Assembly: GCF_003026365.1 (NCBI RefSeq)
Contig: NZ_PYOM01000004.1
Span: 124,001 to 188,000 of the forward strand
Direction: 5' to 3'
DNA: 64,000 nucleotides
Source of the DNA: Photobacterium angustum
GTDB taxonomy: Bacteria > Pseudomonadota > Gammaproteobacteria > Enterobacterales > Vibrionaceae
Shown here one piece after another: positions 27,391 to 35,720 of this stretch (positions are counted from its first letter, which is position 1; each line of letters starts with the position of its first letter). Under the pieces are notes generated by a model. That model ran no database searches. It saw only the letters and a list, made by a program, of their open reading frames with translations, and had not been told where the DNA came from. The translations under genes were made by a program, and so were the position numbers.

Positions 27391-27732
27391 TTCACATGTT
27401 GCGCGATGCAACTGAGTGACTACCAATAACGGGTCTAAGAGGTCTATTAATAATCACTGATACCTGTATCCGTGAGTCTTTAAAAACAGCTCCAATCCTC
27501 CGTAAGCTCGAGTAACTATCTCAATACAGGTTAAGTTAAATATGGTAGATAAATGCCAATTAGGCAAATTTCATCACTGAAAAAAATATAAAAATAAACT
27601 CAAACACTACTAACGTCTTATTTATAAAACAAATAAACCAATTAAATATCACGGCTAGAATCCTATTTTTTATGCCCCAACGCTCGAAAATACCTCTTTA
27701 AACACCATCACGAACAATACATAACAACAATT

Positions 27733-27752
27733 AATGTTGCATGTACAACATT
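27733..27752. promoter_or_regulatory. Inverted repeat upstream of the hlyD operon, candidate MarR operator
   Basis: AATGTTG (27733-27739) / CAACATT (27746-27752) around CATGTA, 50 bp before the first gene of the operon. The size and TTG-6-CAA core suit MarR-family dimers, and a MarR gene is the third gene of this operon. Confidence 0.45.
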
Positions 27753-27801
27753 ACAAGGTGTACTATCATCTTGATATTTTGTTGTATAGGTAACAAAAAT
27801 A

Positions 27802-28851
27802 ATGAAAACGAACATTTACTCTGTTCTCTTGTATACCGTGATTGGCTTCGCTTTATCATTATCAGCTTTTCTTTTAATGGCTGATAATGTGTCGCCATTT
27901 ACCACACAAGCCACTTTCTATAAATCAGTAGTGAATATTGCTCCTGAAGTATCGGGAAATATCACCCATGTTTATGTCATTAATGGTCAACACGTTAACG
28001 CTAACCAACCTTTATTTTCTATTGATGTAAAGCCTTATCAAATTGCAGTCGATCAAGCACAGGCCGAATTGCAACAAGCAAAAGAAGCCAATCTGGGAAC
28101 ATGGCAGCAACTCGCTGCAGCACAGCAAGTGGTGCTACAGAAAAAAACAGTGTGGAAAAATGCGCTACATAAATTAGAGCGCTACCAAACACTAAATCGT
28201 AAAGGGTTAACGACCCAGCAAGAGCTTGATGATGCGATCAGTACTACCGATATCGCTAAAAGTGCTATTTCTGCCGCACAAGCTGATGTACTAAAAATCA
28301 AAGCGACACTATCAGGTAAGGAAAACACCGCTGCCGTTGAACTTGCACAGGCAAAATTAGATCGCGCAGAGTGGGATCTGTCTAATACAACAGTGGTAGC
28401 TACAACGGCCGGAACTGTCAGTAATTTGCAGTTAGATACGGGGACTTATGTAAATAAAGGCACACCGATCCTTTTCCTCGTTAATGAGAAAAACAGTTGG
28501 CTAAGTGCGGACTTTAACGAAAAAGGCATTGCCCATTTACAACCTAAAAACCATGTGTTGATAAGTTTTGATTCTCAACCTGGTCGGGTATTTAAAGGCG
28601 AAATAGAAAATCAAGATCGCGCTATTTTTGATGCGAGTAACCCATTAACACGACTATCAACCGTTACCAATGACACACGTTGGATCCGCGAACAACAAAA
28701 AATCCGTACTCGTATTGCTGTCAATGTACCGCAACAAGATGTTATTTCAGGCTCTCGTGCAAGTGTCATTGTGCTTAATGGTAATCCCGTATTAGATGTG
28801 ATCAGCTCAGTATGGATCCATGTTATTGCCTTATTCCGCTACATTTACTAA
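27802..28851 (+). CDS. HlyD/EmrA-type membrane fusion protein
   Basis: 349 residues: one N-terminal membrane helix (about 8-27), a biotinyl-lipoyl-like domain split around a coiled-coil hairpin (VNIAPEVSGNITHVYVINGQHV at 46-67; hairpin about 80-185) and a beta-barrel domain (TPILFLVNEKNSWLSADFNEKGI). This is the periplasmic adaptor of a drug or aromatic-acid efflux system, close to the AaeA/EmrA type. The next gene, a DUF2955 membrane protein, is the likely partner. It is first in a four-gene operon. Confidence 0.85.
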   Translation: MKTNIYSVLLYTVIGFALSLSAFLLMADNVSPFTTQATFYKSVVNIAPEVSGNITHVYVINGQHVNANQPLFSIDVKPYQIAVDQAQAELQQAKEANLGTWQQLAAAQQVVLQKKTVWKNALHKLERYQTLNRKGLTTQQELDDAISTTDIAKSAISAAQADVLKIKATLSGKENTAAVELAQAKLDRAEWDLSNTTVVATTAGTVSNLQLDTGTYVNKGTPILFLVNEKNSWLSADFNEKGIAHLQPKNHVLISFDSQPGRVFKGEIENQDRAIFDASNPLTRLSTVTNDTRWIREQQKIRTRIAVNVPQQDVISGSRASVIVLNGNPVLDVISSVWIHVIALFRYIY

Positions 28852-28875
28852 GCAGAAAAACAATACAGGTAGGAT

Positions 28876-29871
28876 ATGAAACATTCAATGAATACAGATG
28901 TACTGCGTACCACGTGTATTGTGTGCATCTGTATGATGTTCGGTAAGATTTTTCATGTAAATTCACATGTCTATTTTGCGCTTTTTCCAATAATTATTGC
29001 GACTAAAGTAAAAGACTACAGTTGGAAAGGATTGAGCAAAACATTCGCCTTAGTGTTGCTATCCGCTTACTGTGCAGTTTTCGTGTCTGAAGTCTTTAGC
29101 GATCATCCTTTTATTATTTGGACGATCAGTATTGTACTGTTCGATCAACTAAGAAAACGGGCAGATTCTCACGCAAAAGTGGGCGCGCTGTTTATGCCGA
29201 CGATAAACTGGATTTTAAATATCGTTTTTGCGCTACATACCAATATGGATATGCCGCAGCGTTTACACGAAGTGGGGTTAGCAATTGTTGTTAGTATCTG
29301 TGTAACCAAGCTGTTTTTTTGGCTACTACCACCGAAAACAGCATCTGGCTCTTTCAAACCGAAAACAACCCCTGTCACCACTCAACAACGCTTAATATCA
29401 GTGAGTTTGATTGGTTTAGGACTTGGTTTTTTAATGATTGTAAATCTAATTTCTGGCGCATTTTGTATGGTGCCAGTCATTGCTGCAGCAACCCAAACCA
29501 GTCGAGAAGCATATTTAAAAATCGTTAAATCACGTTTTATTACTCAAGTCGGCGGATGCGCTATTGCAGCGATATTTATGCTGCTTATTGCCGGTTATCA
29601 AAGTGATATTATTATTTATGGTTTGGGATTATTTGGACTGATTTACGTGATAAGTTACAAAATTTATACTGATGAAGGCCCACACCAAGAGTTACATCCT
29701 GATATTTTGCTCGCAACCATGCTACCAATCCAACTTTATATGACCAATAGTGAGTTAGGATTAAGTAGTACTTTCCTTCGAGGATGGGAACTGAGCTGTA
29801 CTTTAGGTATATTGGCTCTGTTTTATTTTATTACTACGGCGAAGAAACGTCATGCCACAGAACTACACTGA
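28876..29871 (+). CDS. DUF2955 (FUSC-like) inner-membrane transporter subunit
   Basis: 331 residues with about ten predicted helices in two groups (about 10-150 and 175-330). It resembles the DUF2955/FUSC membrane proteins that pair with HlyD-type adaptors (AaeB-like efflux). The gap to the adaptor is 24 bp, and its 3' end overlaps the MarR gene by 20 bp. An in-frame ATG at 28888 is a possible alternative start because the AGG at 28870 is very close to the first ATG. Substrate unknown; an aromatic or toxic organic compound is plausible. Confidence 0.75.
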   Translation: MKHSMNTDVLRTTCIVCICMMFGKIFHVNSHVYFALFPIIIATKVKDYSWKGLSKTFALVLLSAYCAVFVSEVFSDHPFIIWTISIVLFDQLRKRADSHAKVGALFMPTINWILNIVFALHTNMDMPQRLHEVGLAIVVSICVTKLFFWLLPPKTASGSFKPKTTPVTTQQRLISVSLIGLGLGFLMIVNLISGAFCMVPVIAAATQTSREAYLKIVKSRFITQVGGCAIAAIFMLLIAGYQSDIIIYGLGLFGLIYVISYKIYTDEGPHQELHPDILLATMLPIQLYMTNSELGLSSTFLRGWELSCTLGILALFYFITTAKKRHATELH

Positions 29872-30310
29872 TATCCCTTCTCTTAATAAGAGTTTGTCTT
29901 TTACGATGGGATTAGCCTATAAGCAATTTCGTAGTATTGCCACCTCAGCCTTGGCGACGGAATTTGATATTACGTTAGAAATGTTAGGTGCACTTCGCGT
30001 GCTCAGTCACTTAGGCGAAGTACCGCAACAAGCCGTCTCTGATGTACTACACCGCGAACGTTCAGTAACAAAACGTTTAATCGATAACTGTATTAAACGT
30101 GAATTAATCGCCGTCCATAAATCAGAACAAAACAAAAAAGCCCGCTATCTTGTCATTACTGATAAAGGTAAAGATATTGAGCAAAAAGCCACCGTGTGTA
30201 TTGCTAATCTCAATCAAGACTTCTTTGCTCCACTAACAAATGAAGAACGCGAACTTTTATTTAAAATTAACAAAAAATTGATCAGACAAGACATACTTGT
30301 CAATTCTTAA
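29852..30310 (+). CDS. MarR-family transcriptional regulator
   Basis: 152 residues with a winged helix: the recognition region VPQQAVSDVLHRERSVTKRLIDNCIKRELIAVHKSEQNKKARYLVITDKGKDI shows the wing and the conserved Asp-Arg-like turn. It overlaps the upstream transporter gene by 20 bp, indicating coupled expression. MarR proteins next to efflux pumps usually repress their own operon and release on binding an aromatic ligand; an inverted repeat upstream of the first gene (27733-27752) is the natural candidate operator. Confidence 0.85.
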   Translation: MPQNYTDIPSLNKSLSFTMGLAYKQFRSIATSALATEFDITLEMLGALRVLSHLGEVPQQAVSDVLHRERSVTKRLIDNCIKRELIAVHKSEQNKKARYLVITDKGKDIEQKATVCIANLNQDFFAPLTNEERELLFKINKKLIRQDILVNS

Positions 30311-30333
30311 CGCACACGCAGGATAAACACGAT

Positions 30334-31119
30334 ATGGATATTTTCGTTGTCGATGCTTTTACCGACCAACATTTCAAAGGTAATTCTGCGGCAATCATGC
30401 CAGTTACCACTTTTCCAGATGCATCATTAATGCAACGTATTGCCGCTGAAAATAATCTGTCTGAAACGGCTTTTATTAAACAAACGGGCGATAATACCTA
30501 TGCGATACGTTGGTTTTCACCTCTAACTGAGATTGACTTTTGTGGCCATGCAACGCTTGCCTCTGCCTTTATTCTGTATCAGTTTTACCAGCTTAAAGGC
30601 GAGATCACTTTTACAACTGAGCAAGTCGGTACACTGACAGTAAAACAAGCCCCAAATAGCAATATTGAAATGAACTTCCCTTGCCAGCCTGGTGAAGAAG
30701 TTGAACCACCAGCCGCCTTACTCAAGGGATTATCTATTACGCCCACCAAGGTGCTAAAAAATCGCCAAGCCTACATTGCCGTTTTACCCAGTGAACAAGC
30801 AGTACAAGATGTGGTTTGCGATTCAGAGCTGCTTAAACAACTCGCTCCTCACGATATCGTTGTCACTGCACAATCGACACAATACGATTTTGTGTCTCGT
30901 TATTTCTGGCCAGCCAATGGCGGCTATGAAGATCCAGTGACAGGTTCAATCCACACTGCTTTAGCGCCATATTGGGCTGAACAGCTTGGTAAACGTGAAT
31001 TAACCGCTTACCAAGCTTCACAACGTGGTGGTGTTTTACAGTGTAAAATGATCGATAATGATCGCATTATTATTGCCGGATCAGCGGTTTTATATCTGCG
31101 TGGAAACGTATACTTATAA
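30334..31119 (+). CDS. PhzF-family isomerase/epimerase-like protein
   Basis: 261 residues. PhzF hallmarks are visible: NNLSETAFI with the catalytic Glu near residue 45, FCGHATLASAF near 71-80 and the second-domain segment EDPVTGSIHTALAPYW. The fold is a pair of hotdog-like diaminopimelate-epimerase domains. PhzF acts in phenazine synthesis, but most homologues such as YddE have unknown substrates, and no phenazine genes are present here. It follows the MarR gene by 23 bp and ends the operon at a strong terminator, so it may act on the efflux substrate. Confidence 0.82.
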   Translation: MDIFVVDAFTDQHFKGNSAAIMPVTTFPDASLMQRIAAENNLSETAFIKQTGDNTYAIRWFSPLTEIDFCGHATLASAFILYQFYQLKGEITFTTEQVGTLTVKQAPNSNIEMNFPCQPGEEVEPPAALLKGLSITPTKVLKNRQAYIAVLPSEQAVQDVVCDSELLKQLAPHDIVVTAQSTQYDFVSRYFWPANGGYEDPVTGSIHTALAPYWAEQLGKRELTAYQASQRGGVLQCKMIDNDRIIIAGSAVLYLRGNVYL

Positions 31120-31137
31120 CGCTTGTATTCAATCCAT

Positions 31138-31164
31138 AAAGGAGAGAAGGGTTCTCTCCTTTGT
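31138..31164. terminator. Bidirectional terminator after the phzF-like gene
   Basis: Perfect 11-bp stem AAAGGAGAGAA (31138-31148) / TTCTCTCCTTT (31152-31162) with a GGG loop, between convergent genes. Confidence 0.88.
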
Positions 31165-31179
31165 TATTTCATTTCACCT

Positions 31180-31608
31180 TTATTGGCTGTAATCATTTCT
31201 AAGTGCACAATCATCGGTAAAATATTCAATAAACTCGATCTCTAAATTGTTATCATCGATAAAATAAACACTGCGACGATAAGGATGATCGGCACTCCAA
31301 TGATCAATTTCATAACCGGCATTCATTAGCTTTTCAACCGTATCATCAATACGTTCAACCACAATACCAACGTGCTTAATGCCTGATACATTTCCCTGCC
31401 AATCAGGAACCTGACCTTCCCCCCCTGATCCTATCGCCACATAACTGTCCTGATCGCCAATGTGATACCAATGCATTGGTTTACCAAACCAGTTATCAAT
31501 TTTCCCTTCCCCTCGAATCGTCCATTCAGGTAACGCTGTTAATAAAAAATGAATCGTTTTTTCTGGCTGAGATACTTGTATATTGATGTGCTCTACATAT
31601 CCTTTCAT
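31180..31608 (-). CDS. VOC (glyoxalase/bleomycin-resistance) family protein
   Basis: 142 residues using the ATG at 31608, which has AAGGA nine bases upstream; an in-frame ATG at 31671 would add a 21-residue non-homologous leader and was rejected. Pattern of a single VOC module pair: VEHINIQVSQPEKTIHFL at the start, GIKHVGIVVERIDDTVEKLMNAGYE in the middle and RSVYFIDDNNLEIEFIEY at the end. The His and Glu positions fit metal binding. It lies 103 bp downstream of the SgrR-like gene on the same strand. Substrate unknown. Confidence 0.78.
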   Translation of the reverse strand: MKGYVEHINIQVSQPEKTIHFLLTALPEWTIRGEGKIDNWFGKPMHWYHIGDQDSYVAIGSGGEGQVPDWQGNVSGIKHVGIVVERIDDTVEKLMNAGYEIDHWSADHPYRRSVYFIDDNNLEIEFIEYFTDDCALRNDYSQ

Positions 31609-31711
31609 AATTTTTTCCTTCTTTTTTAAAATATGTAAGCACTTTAATTCCTCAAGTAAACTTGAGGTCAAGAAGAAATAATTATGTATTTATTACTTAA
31701 TAACTCGTTGA

Positions 31712-33343
31712 TTAATATTTGGCGATCAGACTTTCCATTGACGTTGTGACATCCGATTTCACTTTCATTGGTTTGATCCAAAGCTTAGAAAAATCGCACC
31801 ACCCATTCGCATTGATCTCCACACCTCGTATTTGCTCAGGTACCGAGAGGGTTAACCCTTCACGCTTTATTTCAAATAAAATATGCTGTTGCTCTAACCA
31901 CGTCATTACATGACTAATCAATGCTTGTTGACGTAACGCATCCACTTCAATACGGATCGCATCAATCTGCTGATGTAAATAATCTTGCTGGGTAAAGGTC
32001 AATACCGATGCCCAGTGTGGGTATAACGTTAAGAAAGCAAACCAACTGGTGTACTTATTATCTTCCTTTCGTATCCCTAAAATCGACACATCAACGCCAT
32101 CAAGAAACTGACCAAACTTTACTTCTTTCGTCTGCAGTGTTTCATGCTTATCAAAATAGGAAATTAACTGTTTTGAATACTCTCGACATTCTCGATTATT
32201 CTCATGACTTATCGTATAAACAGGATAATTCTCACCGGCTTGATTATGATCGCCTAAAAATGCCGCAGCTAGATTTTGTTTAACGTCTTGCGTTTGTAAT
32301 TGCTTATTTGTAATCAAGCAATAGAAGGATCCGACATAATCACAGGCCGTCTCATAGACGTTTAAACTATCATTTAAAAAGAAAAAGTTCTGATAACACT
32401 TCTTTCTTTCTGCCCAACTCTCGTGGATCCAAAATTCAATTTTCTCAATTAATGCAGATGTACGGTTATATTGTGAAAAGCGTTGCAAGCGTAATAGTTT
32501 GTTCGAATTTACGGCTAACAAGAAAGGTCCTGAGCCAATGGCTCTAAAATGTGATTCATTAGCAAATACGAACTGTTTTGGCATGATCGCGGTTTCAGCG
32601 CGACACAATAATTTAATAAAAAGAGGATCTGGAGCTGATAAATGAATTTCAACCACATCAAAAGAAACGGCAATAACCTTTTCTATATGATCATACAATC
32701 GCTGCCATTGCGCTGAATGGATAAGCCCTTTAAAACTTGCAACAACATCATCCGCTGTTAGAACAGATAAATCATGAAACTGGGTTTCAGGACGAAGATA
32801 AAAGGTCCAAACGGTATGGTTGTTATTACTTTCCCAAAAATGAGCGAGATTACCTGTCAGCTTATTCGTTTTTTCTTCAACTAGAGTTTGATAAATCTCA
32901 GAGATAAAGTGGCGCTCAGTACGTTCAGTAACAAAATGTGGATGTAGCGTTTTCATGCAGCGATGGAAGGGCGCCAGGATCGTGTCGTGTTTTTCTGTCA
33001 CAGCTTGTGATAAATACTGCCATAAGCCGGCTGCGGTATCTCTTCCGTTAAAACCCACCAACTTGTAAACCAAATCTAGATTGCTGTTGTCATTCGCTTT
33101 ATCAATCTCTTTGTGGCACGCCTGTATCGGCTCCAGTAAACAATTGAGGACACCTTTATTACCTCGCCCCACAGTAGGTGACCACGTTAACCAGCCTAAT
33201 GTTGTCATTTGATTTAATAAGGTTCTTGCGTGACGCTCACTACAATGAAGGTAAGCGGCGACCTCTACAATGGTTACCTTACTTTTACCAGGACCGACAC
33301 GATTAAATATATTTTCATATAATTCTAGTTTTCGTCGGCTCAT
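31712..33343 (-). CDS. SgrR/YbaE-family transcriptional regulator
   Basis: 543 residues. The N-terminal winged-helix domain (about 1-115) has TIVEVAAYLHCSERHARTLLNQMTTLGWLTWSPTVGRGNKG, the SgrR_N signature. The rest resembles a family-5 solute-binding protein (LRPETQFHDLSVLTADDVVASFKGL) used as a cytosolic ligand sensor. E. coli SgrR responds to sugar-phosphate stress, but family members near transporters respond to other solutes, and no sgrS-type RNA is seen here. It follows a 68-residue gene with a 17-bp gap. A long inverted repeat upstream of that gene is a good candidate operator. Confidence 0.85.
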   Translation of the reverse strand: MSRRKLELYENIFNRVGPGKSKVTIVEVAAYLHCSERHARTLLNQMTTLGWLTWSPTVGRGNKGVLNCLLEPIQACHKEIDKANDNSNLDLVYKLVGFNGRDTAAGLWQYLSQAVTEKHDTILAPFHRCMKTLHPHFVTERTERHFISEIYQTLVEEKTNKLTGNLAHFWESNNNHTVWTFYLRPETQFHDLSVLTADDVVASFKGLIHSAQWQRLYDHIEKVIAVSFDVVEIHLSAPDPLFIKLLCRAETAIMPKQFVFANESHFRAIGSGPFLLAVNSNKLLRLQRFSQYNRTSALIEKIEFWIHESWAERKKCYQNFFFLNDSLNVYETACDYVGSFYCLITNKQLQTQDVKQNLAAAFLGDHNQAGENYPVYTISHENNRECREYSKQLISYFDKHETLQTKEVKFGQFLDGVDVSILGIRKEDNKYTSWFAFLTLYPHWASVLTFTQQDYLHQQIDAIRIEVDALRQQALISHVMTWLEQQHILFEIKREGLTLSVPEQIRGVEINANGWCDFSKLWIKPMKVKSDVTTSMESLIAKY

Positions 33344-33360
33344 ACAGAGGGATCCTTACA

Positions 33361-33567
33361 TTACTTTAGATAATTATCATTAAACTTCTTTTGCTGACTG
33401 AGCGTTAATGGTCTGGCTTTAGAAAACTGCTCTGAGCCAAAAATAGTGTTCAGCCTTTCTAGTCGCTGTGCAGGACTAATATATAGCAAACGAGCAAGCC
33501 ATCCTGTTTTTTTATCGTAACGTTTTGATGAGTTAATGATTTCTTTAATTTGATTATAAAATTTCAT
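33361..33567 (-). CDS. Small protein of unknown function upstream of the SgrR-like gene
   Basis: 68 residues, basic (many Lys/Arg), without signal peptide or membrane helix. It has an ideal ribosome site (AGGAG, seven bases before ATG), and the SgrR-like gene begins 17 bp after its stop, so it is real and co-transcribed. Recognisable blocks are IINSSKRYDKKTGWLARLLY and a C-terminal KARPLTLSQQKKFNDNYLK. I do not recognise a family. By position it might modulate the regulator or act with it, much as E. coli sgrR neighbours a small effector gene, but there is no sequence similarity to rely on. Confidence 0.65.
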   Translation of the reverse strand: MKFYNQIKEIINSSKRYDKKTGWLARLLYISPAQRLERLNTIFGSEQFSKARPLTLSQQKKFNDNYLK

Positions 33568-33616
33568 GATTTAGCTCCTGTTATTTGATGATTCTATTTT
33601 AGGAGCTTTAAGCCAT

Positions 33617-33655
33617 CTAAAAACGGAACAAAAAAAGAGACTGTTCCGGTTTTAG
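33617..33655. promoter_or_regulatory. 14-bp inverted repeat upstream of the small gene/SgrR cassette
   Basis: CTAAAAACGGAACA (33617-33630) and TGTTCCGGTTTTAG (33642-33655) are complementary with a single mismatch, separated by 11 bases, 50-88 bp upstream of the minus-strand start at 33567. Candidate binding site for the SgrR-like protein or an RNA hairpin. Confidence 0.5.
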
Positions 33656-33850
33656 GACATTTCTTCTTCTCTCAAGTCCTATACATACCATCGAAAATAC
33701 ATTGCCTGTTTCAAGTGTAATGTAATCATTAATAATTAATAAAAACAGTAAATTACTATTCGATACGAACATGCATAGAATATATCTCCATAAAAATCAT
33801 AAAACTTAGTTTGCAATTTAGTGGGGAAACTGGCCGCTCAAAACCATTGT

Positions 33851-33869
33851 AATGATAACCATTATCATT
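33851..33869. promoter_or_regulatory. Fur box upstream of the iron operon
   Basis: AATGATAACCATTATCATT is a near-perfect Fur site (inverted GATAAT hexamers) 40 bp before the P19 start. It overlaps the potential earlier ATG at 33852, which supports the later start. Iron repression of the whole operon follows. Confidence 0.9.
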
Positions 33870-33908
33870 AATATCCCCACTCGTTTAATCAATAATGGAA
33901 GTCCAATA

Positions 33909-34463
33909 ATGAAAACAGCTCACCTTTTTCTAGCAACTACTTTTATTCTGTCTTCTACCTCCGTATTTGCCCAAGAGTACCCTCTTGGTCAGCCAGTAAT
34001 TAAAAATGGTATGGAAATACAAGGGGTTTACCTTCAACCGATTACCATGGATACAGAAGGAATGGAGAACATGCACAGCTTGTCTGCAAAAGATTCCGAT
34101 GTGCATTTAGAAGCAGATATTCATGCTGTTGAAGAGAATCCCAACGGCTTCGCGGAAGGCGATTGGATGCCTTATCTTACGATCAAATACTCTGTAGACA
34201 AACTAGGTGATGATAAACCCGCCCAAACAGGTGAATTCATGCCTATGGTTGCAAGTGACGGTCCTCACTACGGTAAAAACATCAAATTAGATGGTAATGG
34301 TAAATATAAAGTGACCTTTACTATCTACCCACCGTCATACAACAAAAAGGCCCCATTTGGACGTCATATTGACAAAGAAACAGGGGTGGCTCCATGGTTT
34401 AAACCTTTTGACGTTTCATGGGAAGTTAACTACGCAGGTGTTGGTAGAAAAGGTAGTTACTAA
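33909..34463 (+). CDS. P19/FetP-type periplasmic iron-transport protein
   Basis: 184 residues from the ATG at 33909; the earlier in-frame ATG (33852) lies inside the Fur box. A Sec signal peptide (MKTAHLFLATTFILSSTSVFA) precedes EYPLGQPVIKNGMEIQGVYLQPITMD, the conserved start of mature P19/Tpd proteins. The Met/His/Glu residues that bind copper and iron are present (METQGVYL-type region, MHSLSAKDSDVHLEADIHA). P19 homologues work with FTR1 permeases in iron uptake at acidic or low-iron conditions. A terminator-like hairpin after the gene may make it more abundant than the rest of the operon. Confidence 0.88.
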   Translation: MKTAHLFLATTFILSSTSVFAQEYPLGQPVIKNGMEIQGVYLQPITMDTEGMENMHSLSAKDSDVHLEADIHAVEENPNGFAEGDWMPYLTIKYSVDKLGDDKPAQTGEFMPMVASDGPHYGKNIKLDGNGKYKVTFTIYPPSYNKKAPFGRHIDKETGVAPWFKPFDVSWEVNYAGVGRKGSY

Positions 34464-34482
34464 GATTTAATTAATCTTATAG

Positions 34483-34506
34483 GGGGGCTTAAAGCTCCCT
34501 TTTTTC
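34483..34506 (+). terminator. Terminator/attenuator between the P19 and cupredoxin genes
   Basis: Stem GGGGGC/GCTCCC (one G-U pair) with a TTAAA loop, followed by TTTTTT. Because the next four genes clearly belong to the same pathway and no second Fur box is seen, read-through giving graded expression is likely. Confidence 0.65.
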
Positions 34507-34530
34507 ACATTTAACAGACTGATATTCATT

Positions 34531-34878
34531 ATGAAAAGAAATCCCACGTTTATTCTTTTGCTTCTTTTTTTAGCTCTGCCCTTTTCTGCTTTCGCAGCAG
34601 AGAAATTCACCGTTGAATTGACTATAAACAATGGGGTATTCACTCCTGAAGTGCTCAACGTACCAACAAAGAAAATCATACGTATTAAGGTATCAAATAT
34701 AGGTGATCAGCCCGCCGAGTTTGAAAGCACTCAACTACGAAAAGAAAAAGTATTAGCACCAGGAGCAAGCTCTGTAGTTGTTATTGCACCATTAAGGGAA
34801 GGAACCTATACCTTTTTTGATGACTTTCATCTCGATCTTCCAAAAGGCAAAATAATAGCAAGTGAGCAGGTAGAATAA
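34531..34878 (+). CDS. Exported cupredoxin-like protein (stand-alone EfeO N-terminal domain)
   Basis: 115 residues with a signal peptide (cleavage after AFAA) and one cupredoxin fold: FTVELTINNGVFTPEVLNVPTKKIIRIKVSN ... PAEFESTQLRKEKVLAPG ... EGTYTFFDDFH. The classical type-1 copper His-Cys-His-Met set is absent, as in the cupredoxin part of EfeO. E. coli EfeO carries this domain fused to its M75 domain; here the two are separate genes. Its stop TAA shares its last A with the EfeU start codon. Likely role: periplasmic ferrous iron binding or oxidation ahead of the permease. Confidence 0.8.
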   Translation: MKRNPTFILLLLFLALPFSAFAAEKFTVELTINNGVFTPEVLNVPTKKIIRIKVSNIGDQPAEFESTQLRKEKVLAPGASSVVVIAPLREGTYTFFDDFHLDLPKGKIIASEQVE

Positions 34879-35720
34879 TGGGACAAGTTACCTTTGTTAT
34901 CTGGCGTGAAAGTATTGAAGCACTACTTCTTATCAGCATTATTTATGCTTGGCTCAAACAACATACAGATAGCCGACATGGACTGAAATATTTATGGGGC
35001 GGTGTTGTAATAGGTTGCGTAACTTCCGTTATGCTCGCTTTGTTGATTTATGGTGTATTTAATGTTCTAGACGATACAGGCCAATCTTTATTCATGATCA
35101 TTATGGAAATTACAGCTTGTCTGTTAATCGTCCAAATGGTTTATTGGATGAATAGCCACGGTAAATCATTAAAATCTGACATAGAGTCAGGCTTAGCAGC
35201 ACAAACCCAAAAGAAAAGTTGGTGGGGAGTGACCTTCATCGTCGCGATTGCAATCGCACGAGAAGGAAGTGAAGTAGTTGTCTTTTTATCTAGTTTTATC
35301 ATGACATTAAATAAAAACAATGCTGTTGATTTCTTCATTTCAGTATTAAGTGGCATTGTCGTTGCTGCATTCACTATGTATGTATTTTCACTATTCAAAC
35401 GTTATATTCCGTGGCGCATCTTTTTCAACATTACAGGAATTATATTGCTTTTTTTAGCCGTGTCATTACTGCTAAAAGGCATGGAAGAAGGATTGAATCT
35501 ATTAATTGAATTCGATTATTCCGTTCCAGACTTCCTGTATTTACCTGCATGGGATACCACAAATATTATTGATGATTCAGGCTTGTTTGGAAGTTTACTG
35601 TCCTCCTTCTTTGCCTATCGTTCTCAGCCAATTTGGCTAAGTATTATTACCTTCATCATTTTTTGGCTCTCAATGGCATGGCTTTTCTTACGCGGAGGAA
35701 AACATGCACAACAGAACTAG
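34878..35720 (+). CDS. efeU: FTR1-family high-affinity iron permease
   Basis: 280 residues with seven predicted membrane helices. The two iron-coordinating motifs are present: RESIE at residues 10-14 (a REGLE variant with Ser for Gly) and REGSE at 128-132. It moves iron across the inner membrane after oxidation of Fe(II). It overlaps the cupredoxin gene by 1 bp and efeO by 17 bp, so the block is translationally coupled. Length and motif spacing are normal for EfeU/FTR1. Confidence 0.92.
   Translation: MGQVTFVIWRESIEALLLISIIYAWLKQHTDSRHGLKYLWGGVVIGCVTSVMLALLIYGVFNVLDDTGQSLFMIIMEITACLLIVQMVYWMNSHGKSLKSDIESGLAAQTQKKSWWGVTFIVAIAIAREGSEVVVFLSSFIMTLNKNNAVDFFISVLSGIVVAAFTMYVFSLFKRYIPWRIFFNITGIILLFLAVSLLLKGMEEGLNLLIEFDYSVPDFLYLPAWDTTNIIDDSGLFGSLLSSFFAYRSQPIWLSIITFIIFWLSMAWLFLRGGKHAQQN

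Larger units (their letters stand above)
27098..27480 (-). ncRNA. Candidate structured small RNA with 14-15-nt periodic repeats
   Basis: On the minus strand the region ends in a textbook intrinsic terminator: stem AAGCCGCACT/AGTGCGGCTT (27105-27129) then TTTTTATTTTTA. No minus-strand ORF leads into it. Upstream in the transcript are helices such as CTTCGCCA pairing with TGGCGAAG (about 27237-27243 with 27176-27182) and the palindrome GATACAGGTATC (27459-27470). Before them is a run of degenerate units like GTAAAAGCAAC about every 14-15 nt. I do not recognise a known RNA family. The 5' end is a guess; the terminator end is firm. Confidence 0.4.
26665..27801. other. 1.1-kb gene-poor region between putR and the hlyD operon
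   Basis: No convincing protein gene is seen; the one open stretch (26759-26968, 69 codons, GTG start) has a composition unlike a protein and no ribosome site. The region holds the candidate minus-strand RNA with its terminator and periodic repeat (27098-27480) and, at its right end, the promoter region of the hlyD operon with an inverted repeat. Confidence 0.6.

Noticed and set aside
33852..33908. Upstream start for the P19 gene
   Set aside because: The ATG lies inside a near-perfect Fur box and the added residues would precede a normal signal peptide.
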